Positions 1 to 8,138 are shown, counted from the first letter of the stretch. The stretch is DNA of 18,482 nucleotides from an uncultured Corynebacterium sp. (GCF_947253065.1 NZ_CAMXWS010000037.1:1-18482), one strand, 5' to 3'. The notes: generated from the sequence alone by a model not told the origin. Made by a program: numbers and translations.

Positions 1-696
1 AGAAACGAGTTCTTGATCAGCCACGATCCGTTCCGCAGTGCGGGCAAGAGCCGGAATGGCGTCACCACCGATCAGGTCGGCCAAAGCGGGAATGACGGAG
101 TGGCGGACGGCGACGCGACGGTAGGCAGGATCGTCATTCATCGGGTCGTGCCAGACATCGAGGCCGAGCTCCTCGCAGGCGCCGACGGTGTCGGCGCGGC
201 GGACACCCAAAAAAGGCCTGACCAGACGTGGGCCGGCATCGAGAACCGAGACCGGTGCCATTCCGGCGGGGTTGCCGCGCAGGGCACCGAGCAGGAGGGT
301 TTCCGCCTGGTCCTCGAGCGTGTGTGCAACCCAGATATCGCGGCCCGCGCGGGCGGCGGCGCCTGAAAGCGCCGCGTAGCGAGCAGTCCGCGCCGCAGCT
401 TCAAGGCTCTCCCCCGGCGCGGTATCCACGGTCACGCGGACTACCTCAGCAGAAATGCCGAGTGCTTCAGCCTGGGCCACGGCACGCTTGGCCACATTCT
501 CCGACCCCGGCTGCAAGGCGTGATCAACCACTAGGGCGCGAACGTTTTTGCCCTCTGCGGCAGCTGCAGCGACCAGGGCCAGGGAGTCTGGCCCGCCGGA
601 GAGCCCGATGAGGGCGGGGGTGGACAGGGGGCGGAGGGGGCGTCGACAAGCGAGAAAATGCGGCGACTGGCGCGGCCAGAAAGGTGCTTGCGACAT
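1..696 (-). CDS. tilS: tRNA(Ile)-lysidine synthase TilS, N-terminal part (runs off the window)
   Basis: TilS uses ATP to convert the wobble cytidine of the tRNA-Ile CAU anticodon into lysidine, so the tRNA reads AUA instead of AUG. The first 232 codons are visible. The protein begins MSQAPFWPRQSPHFLACRR, and the PP-loop ATP-pyrophosphatase motif SGGPDS lies near residues 33-38, as expected for the N-terminal domain. Later stretches such as VDHALQ and EDQAETLLLGALRG also fit the family. The C-terminal tRNA-binding domains lie beyond base 1. The ATG at 694-696 is the only sensible start, because the upstream dac stop codon is in the same frame two codons earlier. No Shine-Dalgarno sequence is visible, so translation is probably coupled to dac, which ends 6 bases away. 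The reading frame is open throughout. In my recollection, dac followed by tilS is a usual corynebacterial order. Confidence 0.93.
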   Translation of the reverse strand, partial: MSQAPFWPRQSPHFLACRRPLRPLSTPALIGLSGGPDSLALVAAAAAEGKNVRALVVDHALQPGSENVAKRAVAQAEALGISAEVVRVTVDTAPGESLEAAARTARYAALSGAAARAGRDIWVAHTLEDQAETLLLGALRGNPAGMAPVSVLDAGPRLVRPFLGVRRADTVGACEELGLDVWHDPMNDDPAYRRVAVRHSVIPALADLIGGDAIPALARTAERIVADQELVS

Positions 697-702
697 CGGC
701 TT

Positions 703-1959
703 TTAATACTCGCACAGCGTGGAAGTGAACTCGTCCATGAGCTTGCGCGCGGTGAGAATATCGCTGTCATTGCTGATCATGGCGAATGTGTACACGTTGC
801 CCACCTCGGACGTCACCGTGCCGACGAGTGCGGAGGTACCCGTGAGCGTGCCCGTCTTCGCGCGCACCCACGCCTTGCCCGGAAGGTCGCCATAGCGATC
901 GACGAGCGTGCCATCGCCACCCGCGATCGCGAGCGTGGGCAGCAAATCGCGCAGCTCGTCGGTGGAGGTGGCGCGCAACATAATGTCGTCGAGCAGCCGC
1001 GGCGGAATCAGATCAAACCGCGACAACCCGCTGCTGTCCTTCAACGTCACGCCCGTGATCTCGAAGCCATGCTCCGTGAGCACATCCAGTGTGGCCTGCG
1101 GGGATGTGCCGCCGCGTTTGCGTGCGACCTCACGGCCGATCGCCTCAGCCATGACATTGTCCGATTCCTTCATCATCTCGCGCATGCGCTCGGCAAGCGG
1201 CGGCGACTCCACCTTGGCCGCGATTTCGCCGTCGGCTGGCGCGCGACCAAAATCGACATTTTGCGCACCCACGCGATCCGCAAGCGCCTGCGCCACATCA
1301 AGCGCCGGGGTATGCGAGCGCGGCACATCACCCCGCGGTTCCCCGCCCAGGCGAGCGCCATGAATCATGACCGGCTCCATCGGTGCGACGAAGCCACCAT
1401 CAATATCCTCTGGGTCCCAGCCTGGCATCTGCGTGTCCTCTGGCCACACCGACGTATCCACAAACACCGCGGAAGCCTGGCCAACCTGCTCGGCAAGCTC
1501 GTCGATATCTTCCGGCGAAAGCCACACATCACCTGCGGCCTTGATGGTCACCGCATCGCCTGAGCGCACAACCTCCGTTGTGATCGTCGCATCCGGCTCA
1601 AGCGTGTACAACGCCGCCGCGGCGGTGAGCACCTTCGTTGAACTTGCCGGCTGCAGCGGATCACCCGCCGCCTGCTCAAACACCGTCGCACCCGTCGTGC
1701 CGTTACTCACGCGCACGTGCAGCTTCCCGAACTCCGGATTCGCCGCCTGTGCCGCCAAAGCTTCGTGCAGCTTCGCCTCATCAATCGGCTCCGCCGACGC
1801 CGGCTCCACCGGCAACTCCCCCGGTTCCGCCATCGAATACGCCGGCGCATGGTTCAGATCGCCCAGCTCCTGCTGTACCACCACGCCAGTACCCGCTACA
1901 CCTGCGACAGCCAGCACTGCCACAGCGCCCACGGCCCACGGCCACACTCGTTTAGTCAT
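703..1959 (-). CDS. dac: D-alanyl-D-alanine carboxypeptidase/endopeptidase, PBP4 type (peptidase S13)
   Basis: This serine D,D-peptidase trims or cleaves peptidoglycan stem peptides outside the membrane. All three penicillin-binding motifs are present, numbered from the ATG at 1959: SxxK as SSTK (serine about residue 106), SxN as SDN (about 266) and KTG (about 368, in VRAKTGTLTG). The KDSSGLSR stretch typical of the S13 family is also there. An N-terminal hydrophobic segment (about residues 8-30) acts as signal or anchor, and a Pro/Glu-rich linker follows. Length (418 aa) is normal. A TTG three codons upstream (1968) is a possible alternative start. I prefer the ATG because a -10-like TACGCT lies 8 bases before it and there is no ribosome binding site, which fits a leaderless mRNA. 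It probably forms an operon with tilS. Cell-wall remodelling links it loosely to the sortases of the window. Confidence 0.93.
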   Translation of the reverse strand: MTKRVWPWAVGAVAVLAVAGVAGTGVVVQQELGDLNHAPAYSMAEPGELPVEPASAEPIDEAKLHEALAAQAANPEFGKLHVRVSNGTTGATVFEQAAGDPLQPASSTKVLTAAAALYTLEPDATITTEVVRSGDAVTIKAAGDVWLSPEDIDELAEQVGQASAVFVDTSVWPEDTQMPGWDPEDIDGGFVAPMEPVMIHGARLGGEPRGDVPRSHTPALDVAQALADRVGAQNVDFGRAPADGEIAAKVESPPLAERMREMMKESDNVMAEAIGREVARKRGGTSPQATLDVLTEHGFEITGVTLKDSSGLSRFDLIPPRLLDDIMLRATSTDELRDLLPTLAIAGGDGTLVDRYGDLPGKAWVRAKTGTLTGTSALVGTVTSEVGNVYTFAMISNDSDILTARKLMDEFTSTLCEY

Positions 1960-1967
1960 CGCAGTCA

Positions 1968-1973
1968 AGCGTA
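1968..1973 (-). promoter_or_regulatory. Probable -10 element of dac (leaderless start)
   Basis: On the minus strand TACGCT ends 8 bases before the dac ATG, so transcription would begin at or within a base or two of the start codon. No Shine-Dalgarno sequence is present. The call rests on position and the TAnnnT pattern only; no convincing -35 is seen. Confidence 0.4.
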
Positions 1974-2124
1974 GTGCAGGGGGCAGCGCGCTTGGAATGG
2001 GACCGCACTAGATATAAGAGACACACAAGATCAACCGCAAGGCCAGAACAAAACCATTTCAACATTGAGAATGAGTAGTGGTGGCGTATAGTTATAACCA
2101 TCAAGCCGCAAGGCAAATGAGCTC

Positions 2125-2147
2125 CGGCCCCACGTTCGTGGGGGCCG
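2125..2147 (-). terminator. Imperfect GC-rich hairpin downstream of the Abi-like gene
   Basis: GGCCCCAC and GTGGGGGCC pair around a GTTC loop with a single bulged G. The hairpin begins 5 bases past the Abi-like stop codon. Neither strand has a long T-run after it (CATTTG on the minus strand, TCTCTTATTT on the plus strand), so it may be a weak terminator or simply a 3'-end stabilising structure. Confidence 0.5.
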
Positions 2148-2151
2148 TCTC

Positions 2152-2883
2152 TTATTTCAGCGGGCATTCCCCTAGCGCACGTGGAATCCATTTCTCTTCA
2201 CGAATCCACCTACCCATCTCCGGATTAATTTTCCCTGCTATTTCGACGCAGCTCTGATGAGTCAACTCGACCTCCTTAAGCTCCTTCACCAAAGGCCGAC
2301 GATGACTAGCGCGATTGCGCATGTCCTTTGCCCGCATAGCGTGCTTTTGAAAACTGATCCGATTCGGCCTATACAAACTAGGCGCTAGTGCTTCTTCCCA
2401 AAGCTGCACTCGTATGTTCTTAGGGCCCGCGTGCCCTTTCGGAAGTAGATGAACCCAGTTCCCGAAAGTCAGCCCAGCTACATAATCATCATGGGTCGGG
2501 ACCCCATTAACTGTTTCTAAGTTTGCATACTCCCGCAGTGGTTTCTTTCCTGAAGATTTGGGACTAACCAGATTTGCAAGAATTCCTTCTGGCGCCAGTA
2601 ACCATTCCCTTTTCCCTTCCTTAGATGCGCGACAGTTCCATTCTCCAAATCGTTGATCAATAAAATTCCTCAAAAGAACTTCAATTTCACCGGTTGTTCG
2701 CTCCACTACAGCGGAGAGGTATCCATTCCACACATATAGTCGTGCAGCCATAACACCTAACGGAACAGCTCTAGTGCCATGTTCTTCCGCTATCCGGAGA
2801 TACGTCCGCTTCCGTGCATCAGGAAGCGAAGTCAAAATTATCTCCGCCTCCCGTTCCGTAACCGGAACATTGAAAACCTCCAT
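2152..2883 (-). CDS. Abi-like HEPN-domain protein (putative abortive-infection RNase)
   Basis: Members of the Abi-like/HEPN group are thought to act as RNases in phage exclusion or toxin modules. The evidence is the block WNGYLSAVVER followed by EIEVLLRNFID near the N-terminus (typical 'EvxLRN' helix of Abi-like proteins), and RNRASHRRPL at about residues 189-198 of 243, which matches the HEPN active-site pattern R-N-x3-H with the usual following PL. No signal peptide or membrane helix is seen. The ATG at 2883 is preferred because GGGGAG lies 8 bases upstream. A second in-frame ATG at 2907 is separated from it by a run of ten Gs. The gene is visibly less GC-rich than its neighbours and stands alone between dac and ppa, suggesting acquisition by transfer. 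No antitoxin-like partner is visible. A weak -10 (TAAGAT, 2945-2940) could serve it. The family call is fairly secure; the phage-defence role is inference. Confidence 0.75.
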   Translation of the reverse strand: MEVFNVPVTEREAEIILTSLPDARKRTYLRIAEEHGTRAVPLGVMAARLYVWNGYLSAVVERTTGEIEVLLRNFIDQRFGEWNCRASKEGKREWLLAPEGILANLVSPKSSGKKPLREYANLETVNGVPTHDDYVAGLTFGNWVHLLPKGHAGPKNIRVQLWEEALAPSLYRPNRISFQKHAMRAKDMRNRASHRRPLVKELKEVELTHQSCVEIAGKINPEMGRWIREEKWIPRALGECPLK

Positions 2884-2893
2884 GTGCCCGACT

Positions 2894-2903
2894 CCCCCCC
2901 CCC
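2894..2903 (-). repeat. Homopolymer of ten G at the translation start of the Abi-like gene
   Basis: Ten consecutive C on the plus strand read as G10 on the coding strand. The tract lies between the in-frame ATGs at 2907 and 2883. Its 3' end forms the GGGGAG Shine-Dalgarno-like sequence for the second ATG. A change of one or two bases would take the upstream ATG out of frame without altering the distance from the 3' end of the tract to the second ATG. Such tracts are prone to slippage and also to sequencing error. Confidence 0.85.
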
Positions 2904-2907
2904 GCAT

Positions 2908-3236
2908 ATTTCTGTCTCATTCAGCTTCTTGCACTCAGCATCTTATGAAGGCATCCGAACCATGCCCGCCGGGACAATCGGAGGAGCTTCCTCCATCTCT
3001 TCAACGCTCGACCGCTCTCAGCCTTCGGTTAGTCGCGTTTGAAACTGCTATCTAAAACCACAGGTGAAATGTTGCCTGTGTTGCCAGTGGGATCCGGAAT
3101 TCAAACGGGACTAACCCGCCGCAACGGCAGAACCAAAAACACTGCGAAACCACAACCCCACTACCCCGCACACCCCGGCCAGGCTGCAAGCTACGATGGT
3201 CCCAGTAACAAAATCGCTATAGATAAGGAGCGCCCA
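2908..3236. other. Intergenic region between the divergent Abi-like gene and ppa
   Basis: No gene is supported in these 329 bases. There is a short hairpin at 2980-2994 (GGAGGA and TCCTCC around GCT), a possible minus-strand -10 (TAAGAT, 2945-2940), and upstream of ppa a possible -10 TACGAT at 3192-3197 and a TATAGAT at 3218-3224. The longer reading frame running into ppa from 3039 is not needed, because ppa has its own good ribosome binding site. Confidence 0.6.
3225..3230 (+). promoter_or_regulatory. Ribosome binding site of ppa
   Basis: AAGGAG is followed by 6 bases and then the ATG at 3237. It fixes the ppa start at the conserved MATEVTIEIPKGS N-terminus rather than an upstream in-frame codon at 3039. 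Confidence 0.85.
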
Positions 3237-3713
3237 ATGGCTACTGAAGTCACCATCGAAATCCCCAAGGGTTCCCGCAACAAGTACGAGCTTGACCACG
3301 AGACCGGCAAGGTCTACCTGGACCGTTACCTGTTCACCCCGATGGCATACCCGCTCGACTACGGCTTCATCGACCACACCCTCGCCGACGATGGTGACCC
3401 GTTGGACGCACTCGTGATCACCCCGGAGCCGGTCTTCCCGGGCGTCATCGTCAAGGCTCGTCCGATCGGCGTATTCAAGATGACCGATGAGGCTGGCGGC
3501 GACGACAAGCTGCTCTGCGTCCTCGACGACGTGCGCTACGACTCCTACCAGGACATCACCGATGTCTCCGACTTTCTCAAGGACGAGATCGAGCACTTCT
3601 TCGTCCATTACAAGGACCTCGAGCCGAACAAAGAAGTTTCCGGTTCTGGCTGGGGCGACAAGGCTGAGGCCGAGAAGATCCTCGAGGACTCCCTGAAGAA
3701 CTACAAGGGCTAA
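3237..3713 (+). CDS. ppa: Inorganic pyrophosphatase (family I, soluble)
   Basis: The enzyme hydrolyses pyrophosphate to phosphate with magnesium in the cytoplasm and so drives nucleic-acid, protein and activated-sugar synthesis. The family signature DGDPLDALV lies at residues 52-60, supplying metal-binding aspartates. The N-terminus IEIPKGSRNKYE and the segment YPLDYGFI are characteristic, and the 158-residue length is right for a bacterial single-domain enzyme. The start at 3237 is set by AAGGAG six bases upstream. The gene is monocistronic: a strong terminator follows, and the next gene is convergent. Its left neighbour, the Abi-like gene, is divergent and looks inserted, since dac and ppa are, as I recall, close neighbours in other corynebacteria. 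Confidence 0.97.
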   Translation: MATEVTIEIPKGSRNKYELDHETGKVYLDRYLFTPMAYPLDYGFIDHTLADDGDPLDALVITPEPVFPGVIVKARPIGVFKMTDEAGGDDKLLCVLDDVRYDSYQDITDVSDFLKDEIEHFFVHYKDLEPNKEVSGSGWGDKAEAEKILEDSLKNYKG

Positions 3714-3733
3714 GCACTTTTCGCTTAGACAGC

Positions 3734-3779
3734 GTGCCCCTCCTGCACCTCCACTGTGCGCGAGGGGCGCGTTGTTTTT
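3734..3779 (+). terminator. Rho-independent terminator of ppa
   Basis: A 9-bp stem (3734-3742 with 3762-3770, one G-U pair) closes a 19-base loop and is followed by GTTGTTTTTA. It lies 20 bases after the ppa stop and protects against read-through into the convergent pilus sortase gene. Confidence 0.85.
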
Positions 3780-3806
3780 ATATGAAATACCCTCAGCCCA
3801 ACGTCC

Positions 3807-4715
3807 TTACTCCGTGTCCGAAGTAAGAGAAGCAGCGGTTTCCGCTTCTTTTCGCCTCTTTTTCTGGCGCCACAGCCACCAGATCAGGAAGAGAATCACC
3901 AGCACCGCGACAGCGAGGATTGCCCACATCCACCACTGGATCGGCGGCCCGGCGTCATCAAATGCGGAGTCGTCGGGGTCCATCGGCACCCGATGAGCAT
4001 GTACAAGCAGACGGTGAGTGTTAATACCGTACGGCGTGCAGGTGATCAGCGTCAGCAGGTCTTTGCCCTCCTGCACTTTGAGGCTGTCCGTCTCCTCCGG
4101 CAAAACCACTTCGATGTCGTGGACTTCGTATTTGAGCTTCTCCCCAAAGACAGCGAGGTAGATCGCATCACCCTCTTTGACTTCGGTGAGGTTATCGAAG
4201 AGCGTCGCGTTAGTGAGACCGGTGTGTCCCGTCATCACCGCATGGGTGTCCGGCCCACCAACCGGTAGCGAGGTTCCGAAGAGATGGCCGACGGCTTTGC
4301 TCAACGTCTCATCGCTGGTGCCGTGCATGACAGGCAGGTTAACCTTGATCGACGGAATGACAATTTGAGCCATGGCCGGCAGACCTGACAACTGCTCCAG
4401 ATATGCCTGATACTCTTCATTCCCCTCGGCGTCGCGTGAGGACCACGCATCCAGAATCGGCCCTCCCCGGCCTTCCCGGTTGTACTCTCGCGCAGCCTCG
4501 AGAGCTTTCGCCATGGAGTCCGGATCTTTTTCCGCGGTGTCCTCCATGATCTCCCGGTAGTCCTCAGCCACCTTTGTCTGCTGATAGTTATTCCACTGCG
4601 TGGCCACCACCGGGTACAGCAGAACCGCGAGCCCAATCAAGATCAGCAGGACTGGGAGGAAAGGGCTGCGACGCTTCTTCTGCTCGCTTTGGGATTCAAC
4701 TTGAGTGTTTAGCAT
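3807..4715 (-). CDS. Class C (pilin-polymerising) sortase, second copy
   Basis: This membrane transpeptidase joins pilin subunits through LPxTG signals and pilin-motif lysines. Catalytic residues are His164 (TGHTGL), Cys226 (LITCTPYG) and Arg235 (HRLLV). Membrane helices flank the domain at about residues 17-39 and 262-283, with a basic tail, as is usual in class C. The lid that plugs the active site normally reads DPW or DPF; here it is DAW (residues 89-91), and the paralogue at 8990 keeps DPW. The two sortases are close paralogues at protein and DNA level, so one arose by duplication. It is the last gene of the cassette, 122 bases after the tip pilin with a hairpin between. No Shine-Dalgarno precedes the ATG; a -10-like TATGCT (4730-4725) ends 9 bases upstream, so an extra promoter is possible. 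Class is certain, exact pilin preference is not. Confidence 0.93.
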   Translation of the reverse strand: MLNTQVESQSEQKKRRSPFLPVLLILIGLAVLLYPVVATQWNNYQQTKVAEDYREIMEDTAEKDPDSMAKALEAAREYNREGRGGPILDAWSSRDAEGNEEYQAYLEQLSGLPAMAQIVIPSIKVNLPVMHGTSDETLSKAVGHLFGTSLPVGGPDTHAVMTGHTGLTNATLFDNLTEVKEGDAIYLAVFGEKLKYEVHDIEVVLPEETDSLKVQEGKDLLTLITCTPYGINTHRLLVHAHRVPMDPDDSAFDDAGPPIQWWMWAILAVAVLVILFLIWWLWRQKKRRKEAETAASLTSDTE

Positions 4716-4793
4716 TTTAGTTTCAGCATATGAGCATTCGTGGGGCCGGTTCTACCGAAACGTTTCAACCAATGCGCGTTCCTTTACATCTCT

Positions 4794-4831
4794 CCTCCGT
4801 GCCGGTCTCGAAAATCAAATCAGCACGGAGG
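4794..4831 (-). terminator. 9-bp hairpin between the tip pilin and the second sortase
   Basis: CCTCCGTGC and GCACGGAGG form a perfect 9-bp stem around a 20-base loop, starting 7 bases after the tip-pilin stop codon. No T-run follows on the minus strand, so it is more likely an attenuating or RNA-stabilising element than a full terminator. Just after the stem the RNA reads GGAGGAGAGATGTAA, a ribosome binding site followed by ATG and an immediate stop. Confidence 0.5.
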
Positions 4832-4837
4832 TTCGCT

Positions 4838-7800
4838 TTAGTTCACGCTCCTCCGGTAAAGCATTCCGACCCCGATGAGCAGCAGCAATCCAGCGAATCC
4901 TGCAGGAAGTCCCAGACCATAGCCGCCGGTTCGTGGCAACGTTCCCGGAGTGGTGATGTCAGGATAGTTCACGAAGGGGGCCAACGGTTTCACACCAACC
5001 GCTGCATTTGCGGCGGTTAGTTCAAGAGTGGCTTTGTAGCGCTCTTGGTTGATCCCATACCCTTCAGGCGCCTGAACCTCTTCTAACTCATACGTACCTA
5101 ACGGAAGGTTGTCGACGGTGAAGTAACCACCACGACTATCCGAGTCGGTTTTTTCCTGCAGCCCAGTATTGTTCTCACCGCAGTTTTGCTCGGCAGAATC
5201 GATGACAGCCCATTCCTCTGCCTCAACAATGGCACCTTGAGCATTCTTCGTCCTCGTCAGTTTCCACTGGGAGCACGCAAGAACATTGCTTTCGTTGTCG
5301 TGTTTCTCCCAAGAAATGGAAGACATTAATTCGGGTTTGTTAGTGAACATGCACTCAATGTTCTTCGCTACCGTGCCTGACGTTGAGATCTCCCATACAC
5401 GACCAGATCCAGAGTGACGCCCTTCAGGAACTGGTTGCGCATCAACACCGGTGCAGGCCAGTGTGGTTTCGTAATCGTTCAAATTCCCACCGCTGACGGC
5501 ATTCTCTCGAAGCAGATAACGGGTATTCGGTTCGAGTTTGTATGGACCAGCTGATTGTGACTGAACACCATTTTGGTTTCCCGCTGTCACTGCTTCGCCC
5601 ATCGGCACCTCGGAATACACAGACCCCTGGTTACCAATCACCTTCGCAATTTCGAGTCGGAATTGGTCACCTTCGTTTTTCCTTCCCTCCGGGAGATTCT
5701 TCTTCAACGTGATCTCAGGGATGATGCGGTTGACCATCGTGACCACTACTTTGTCCCCGGGCTTGAGATTCGAGAAGCTCTGTTCAGCAGACTGTAGAGT
5801 TCCCCGTCGCTTGATAGCGCCACTGCGGGAATCTTGAACTTCATACGTGGACTGACCTGCCACGAATTCGAACCCAGATTTACTATTGACATCTTCTCGA
5901 ATGACAGCAGATGTGTTGATTTTAGACGGATCCGCGTACTGAGTGAGTGTCCACCGCAAGCGGGCAGGTTCACCGTAGGTTTTTCCAGACGTACTTGCCT
6001 TTTCAGATGTGATTATCTGGTTATCATCACCCGACAAGTAACCGAACGGAGCCACCTCAACCGTGTCTTTCTGCGTATCTCCGCCAGCAAAATCATCCTG
6101 TGGGTTAATCAGATCAGAAATTTCAAGATTCATTTTCCAATCCGCAGCATCAGATTGGTCGCCTACCTTATTTCCGTCACCATCAACGATGACTTTGTTG
6201 ACCTCGAATTCAATCTGGCAAGTAACCTCACTTGCCGCAGCACGCAACGTCGCGGCAAGACGGTCCCAGTCGGTACCGAAGTAGTCAACGCCGTACTCAG
6301 GGCCAGAAACCGCTTTCAGCTGACCCGAGCCGTTCCAGTGTGCAGCGTTTTCGGCGGAAGCCACACCGATACTCACGATGCGCATGTCCTTCGCCTTCAG
6401 CTCGTTCGCAGCATAGATACCCGCCTCAACGCCCCTGACGGAGCCATCAATGTTTACCGAATCGAGGGTCGTCCCACCGTTGTACCAGTGGTTTGCGTCG
6501 CCGTCGGTCACGAAGATGATTTGATCGTATTGCTGACCAGAATTGATGACGTTTTCAAAACCAGCTTGCCAGTTAGTGGTCGCACCGATGTCCGACAGTG
6601 CTCGTCGAGCATTATCTTTTGCTTGAGCCAGGTTTGTGTCAACCGAGACCGGGTTAGCAAACGTCAAGTTCTTCTTTGCATGCTGAGCGAATGGGAAAAA
6701 CGCCACGCTTGCACCAGTTCCGACAAGGCTATCGAGAAGCCCGCCCGAGCCATACACCGCATCGCGGTATCGCTTGGTTCCGCCCGCATCATCAATGGAA
6801 GTAGTGGTGTCAAGTACAAGGGCAATGCGAGGGCCACCGTCAGGCTGACACTTTCGTGCTTTTTCTGCTGGCGGGTTATTCAGCGACTGCACGCTGGAAC
6901 CAAAAGAACGAATCTCCTTCCAGGTGGAAATTTGTTCTGACCAAAGTGGGAACATCTTGCCCCAATATGGGTCCGTTGATCCTGTTCGAGCATTGGCCAG
7001 GTTCACAAATCCAGGCAGGTACGCGTTCGTACGTTTGTTATAGTTGCCGAACTTACCCCAGTTGATCTGGTCAATGTGGAAGGTGCCAGGATACTCATTT
7101 TCTTGAACTACAAAGGCGTACTTCCCTTTAAAAGTATTGGGTACGTAGATGGCACACTGCCCCTCCGGTCCTGTCACACACGTCGCCCAATCCTGGTTGA
7201 CCGGCTGCAGAGGACCTTTATCCGAAGCGGTGAAGAGAGTTCCGCTTTCGTCGGCCGTCCACAAGCGGAACCTAATTCCAGAAGAGTAACGGGTCGTGTC
7301 ATTGCGAAACGCCGCGGCACTGACCAGGATGCCAACTTCGTTGGGGCCAGCCGGGCGGACATTGGTCGGGATCTCACCTGTTCCTGCAAAAGGATCTGAA
7401 GGCGTCGAAGGCTCGGTGGTAGGAGTAGAGTTTCCGCTGGTCGGCTGCGTACCCGTTGTCGTCGCGGTAGGCGAAGCTGGGGTCGACGGCTGGGTCGAGG
7501 TGGTCGTAGGCTTCGAAGTTGGATTAGGCGTCGTAGGAGCTGAGACACAAGGGTCGTTGACACTGCCCTTGTACGTCATTGTGTAGTTAGCCTTGTTACC
7601 TGGTTGACCGAACAGGGTGACGTGCGCGACACCATCGCTGTTCGCTCCTACCTTGACCGGTTGGTCGAATTTAAAGGTCACTGTGCCGGCGCTTCCCGCC
7701 GAGTAGGTAACGGTGACACCACTTCCGTTGGTGAACGTTTGACCACCGACCGTGATCCCCCACTTACCATCCGACTCATTGCCGAGTTTGACCTTGGATG

Positions 7801-8110
7801 TCACCGAGACTTCGCTGACATACGCGGCGGAAGGGAAGCTCAAACCAATGTCGTGGCGAGGGATTGTTCCGCTGCCGTAAGCGTAGGTCACCTGCCCCGA
7901 GAATTGCTGCGGGTTCTGGATGGTGCACGCCTGTGCCTCCGCCTTCGGCGCGGTGCCGGCCGAAAAAGCGAGGCCGGCGACAAGCGCAATGGCGGCGCAC
8001 AGCGCGAGGAGGACTGCGGCAACATAGGAGAAACCGGCACGCGGGGAAACGGCACCGGACTGAGCAGCACCAGCGGCCTGTGTGGGGCGGCGATCTGTGT
8101 TGTTCAACAT
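4838..8110 (-). CDS. VWA-domain tip pilin/adhesin of the Spa-type pilus (LPRTG)
   Basis: This is a large (1090 aa) cell-wall-sorted surface protein of the SpaC/SpaF/SpaG type, expected at the pilus tip. A signal peptide spans about residues 1-60 and has a long basic N-region. A beta-rich region follows to about 185, then a Thr/Pro/Ser-rich linker. A von Willebrand factor A domain has a MIDAS metal site visible as D434-TTT-S438, T511/T512 in GATTNW, and D536 in VTDGD. A CnaB-like domain with the E-box YELEEVQAPEGY lies near the C-terminus. The sorting signal is LPRTG at 1058-1062, followed by a hydrophobic helix and RR. The start at 8110 is chosen because GAAGG lies 8 bases upstream; an open frame continues 27 codons further without support. 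It starts 28 bases after the LASTG pilin stop. The family role is host-cell adhesion; the ligand is unknown. Confidence 0.93.
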   Translation of the reverse strand: MLNNTDRRPTQAAGAAQSGAVSPRAGFSYVAAVLLALCAAIALVAGLAFSAGTAPKAEAQACTIQNPQQFSGQVTYAYGSGTIPRHDIGLSFPSAAYVSEVSVTSKVKLGNESDGKWGITVGGQTFTNGSGVTVTYSAGSAGTVTFKFDQPVKVGANSDGVAHVTLFGQPGNKANYTMTYKGSVNDPCVSAPTTPNPTSKPTTTSTQPSTPASPTATTTGTQPTSGNSTPTTEPSTPSDPFAGTGEIPTNVRPAGPNEVGILVSAAAFRNDTTRYSSGIRFRLWTADESGTLFTASDKGPLQPVNQDWATCVTGPEGQCAIYVPNTFKGKYAFVVQENEYPGTFHIDQINWGKFGNYNKRTNAYLPGFVNLANARTGSTDPYWGKMFPLWSEQISTWKEIRSFGSSVQSLNNPPAEKARKCQPDGGPRIALVLDTTTSIDDAGGTKRYRDAVYGSGGLLDSLVGTGASVAFFPFAQHAKKNLTFANPVSVDTNLAQAKDNARRALSDIGATTNWQAGFENVINSGQQYDQIIFVTDGDANHWYNGGTTLDSVNIDGSVRGVEAGIYAANELKAKDMRIVSIGVASAENAAHWNGSGQLKAVSGPEYGVDYFGTDWDRLAATLRAAASEVTCQIEFEVNKVIVDGDGNKVGDQSDAADWKMNLEISDLINPQDDFAGGDTQKDTVEVAPFGYLSGDDNQIITSEKASTSGKTYGEPARLRWTLTQYADPSKINTSAVIREDVNSKSGFEFVAGQSTYEVQDSRSGAIKRRGTLQSAEQSFSNLKPGDKVVVTMVNRIIPEITLKKNLPEGRKNEGDQFRLEIAKVIGNQGSVYSEVPMGEAVTAGNQNGVQSQSAGPYKLEPNTRYLLRENAVSGGNLNDYETTLACTGVDAQPVPEGRHSGSGRVWEISTSGTVAKNIECMFTNKPELMSSISWEKHDNESNVLACSQWKLTRTKNAQGAIVEAEEWAVIDSAEQNCGENNTGLQEKTDSDSRGGYFTVDNLPLGTYELEEVQAPEGYGINQERYKATLELTAANAAVGVKPLAPFVNYPDITTPGTLPRTGGYGLGLPAGFAGLLLLIGVGMLYRRSVN

Positions 8111-8138
8111 GATTGTGACCTTCGGATTCGTTTCTCGG

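Noticed and set aside
658..1563. 301-codon plus-strand open frame opposite dac
   Set aside because: Rich in Arg and His as expected of an antisense frame in GC-rich DNA; dac is certain by its three PBP motifs.
2031..2116. Near-repeat TCAA(G)CCGCAAGGC at 2031-2043 and 2101-2114, as possible attachment sites
   Set aside because: The copies are 70 bases apart, do not flank the Abi-like gene, and no integrase is present.
5834..6940. 368-codon plus-strand open frame opposite the tip adhesin
   Set aside because: It lies inside the VWA region of the tip adhesin and shows no domain or ribosome binding site.
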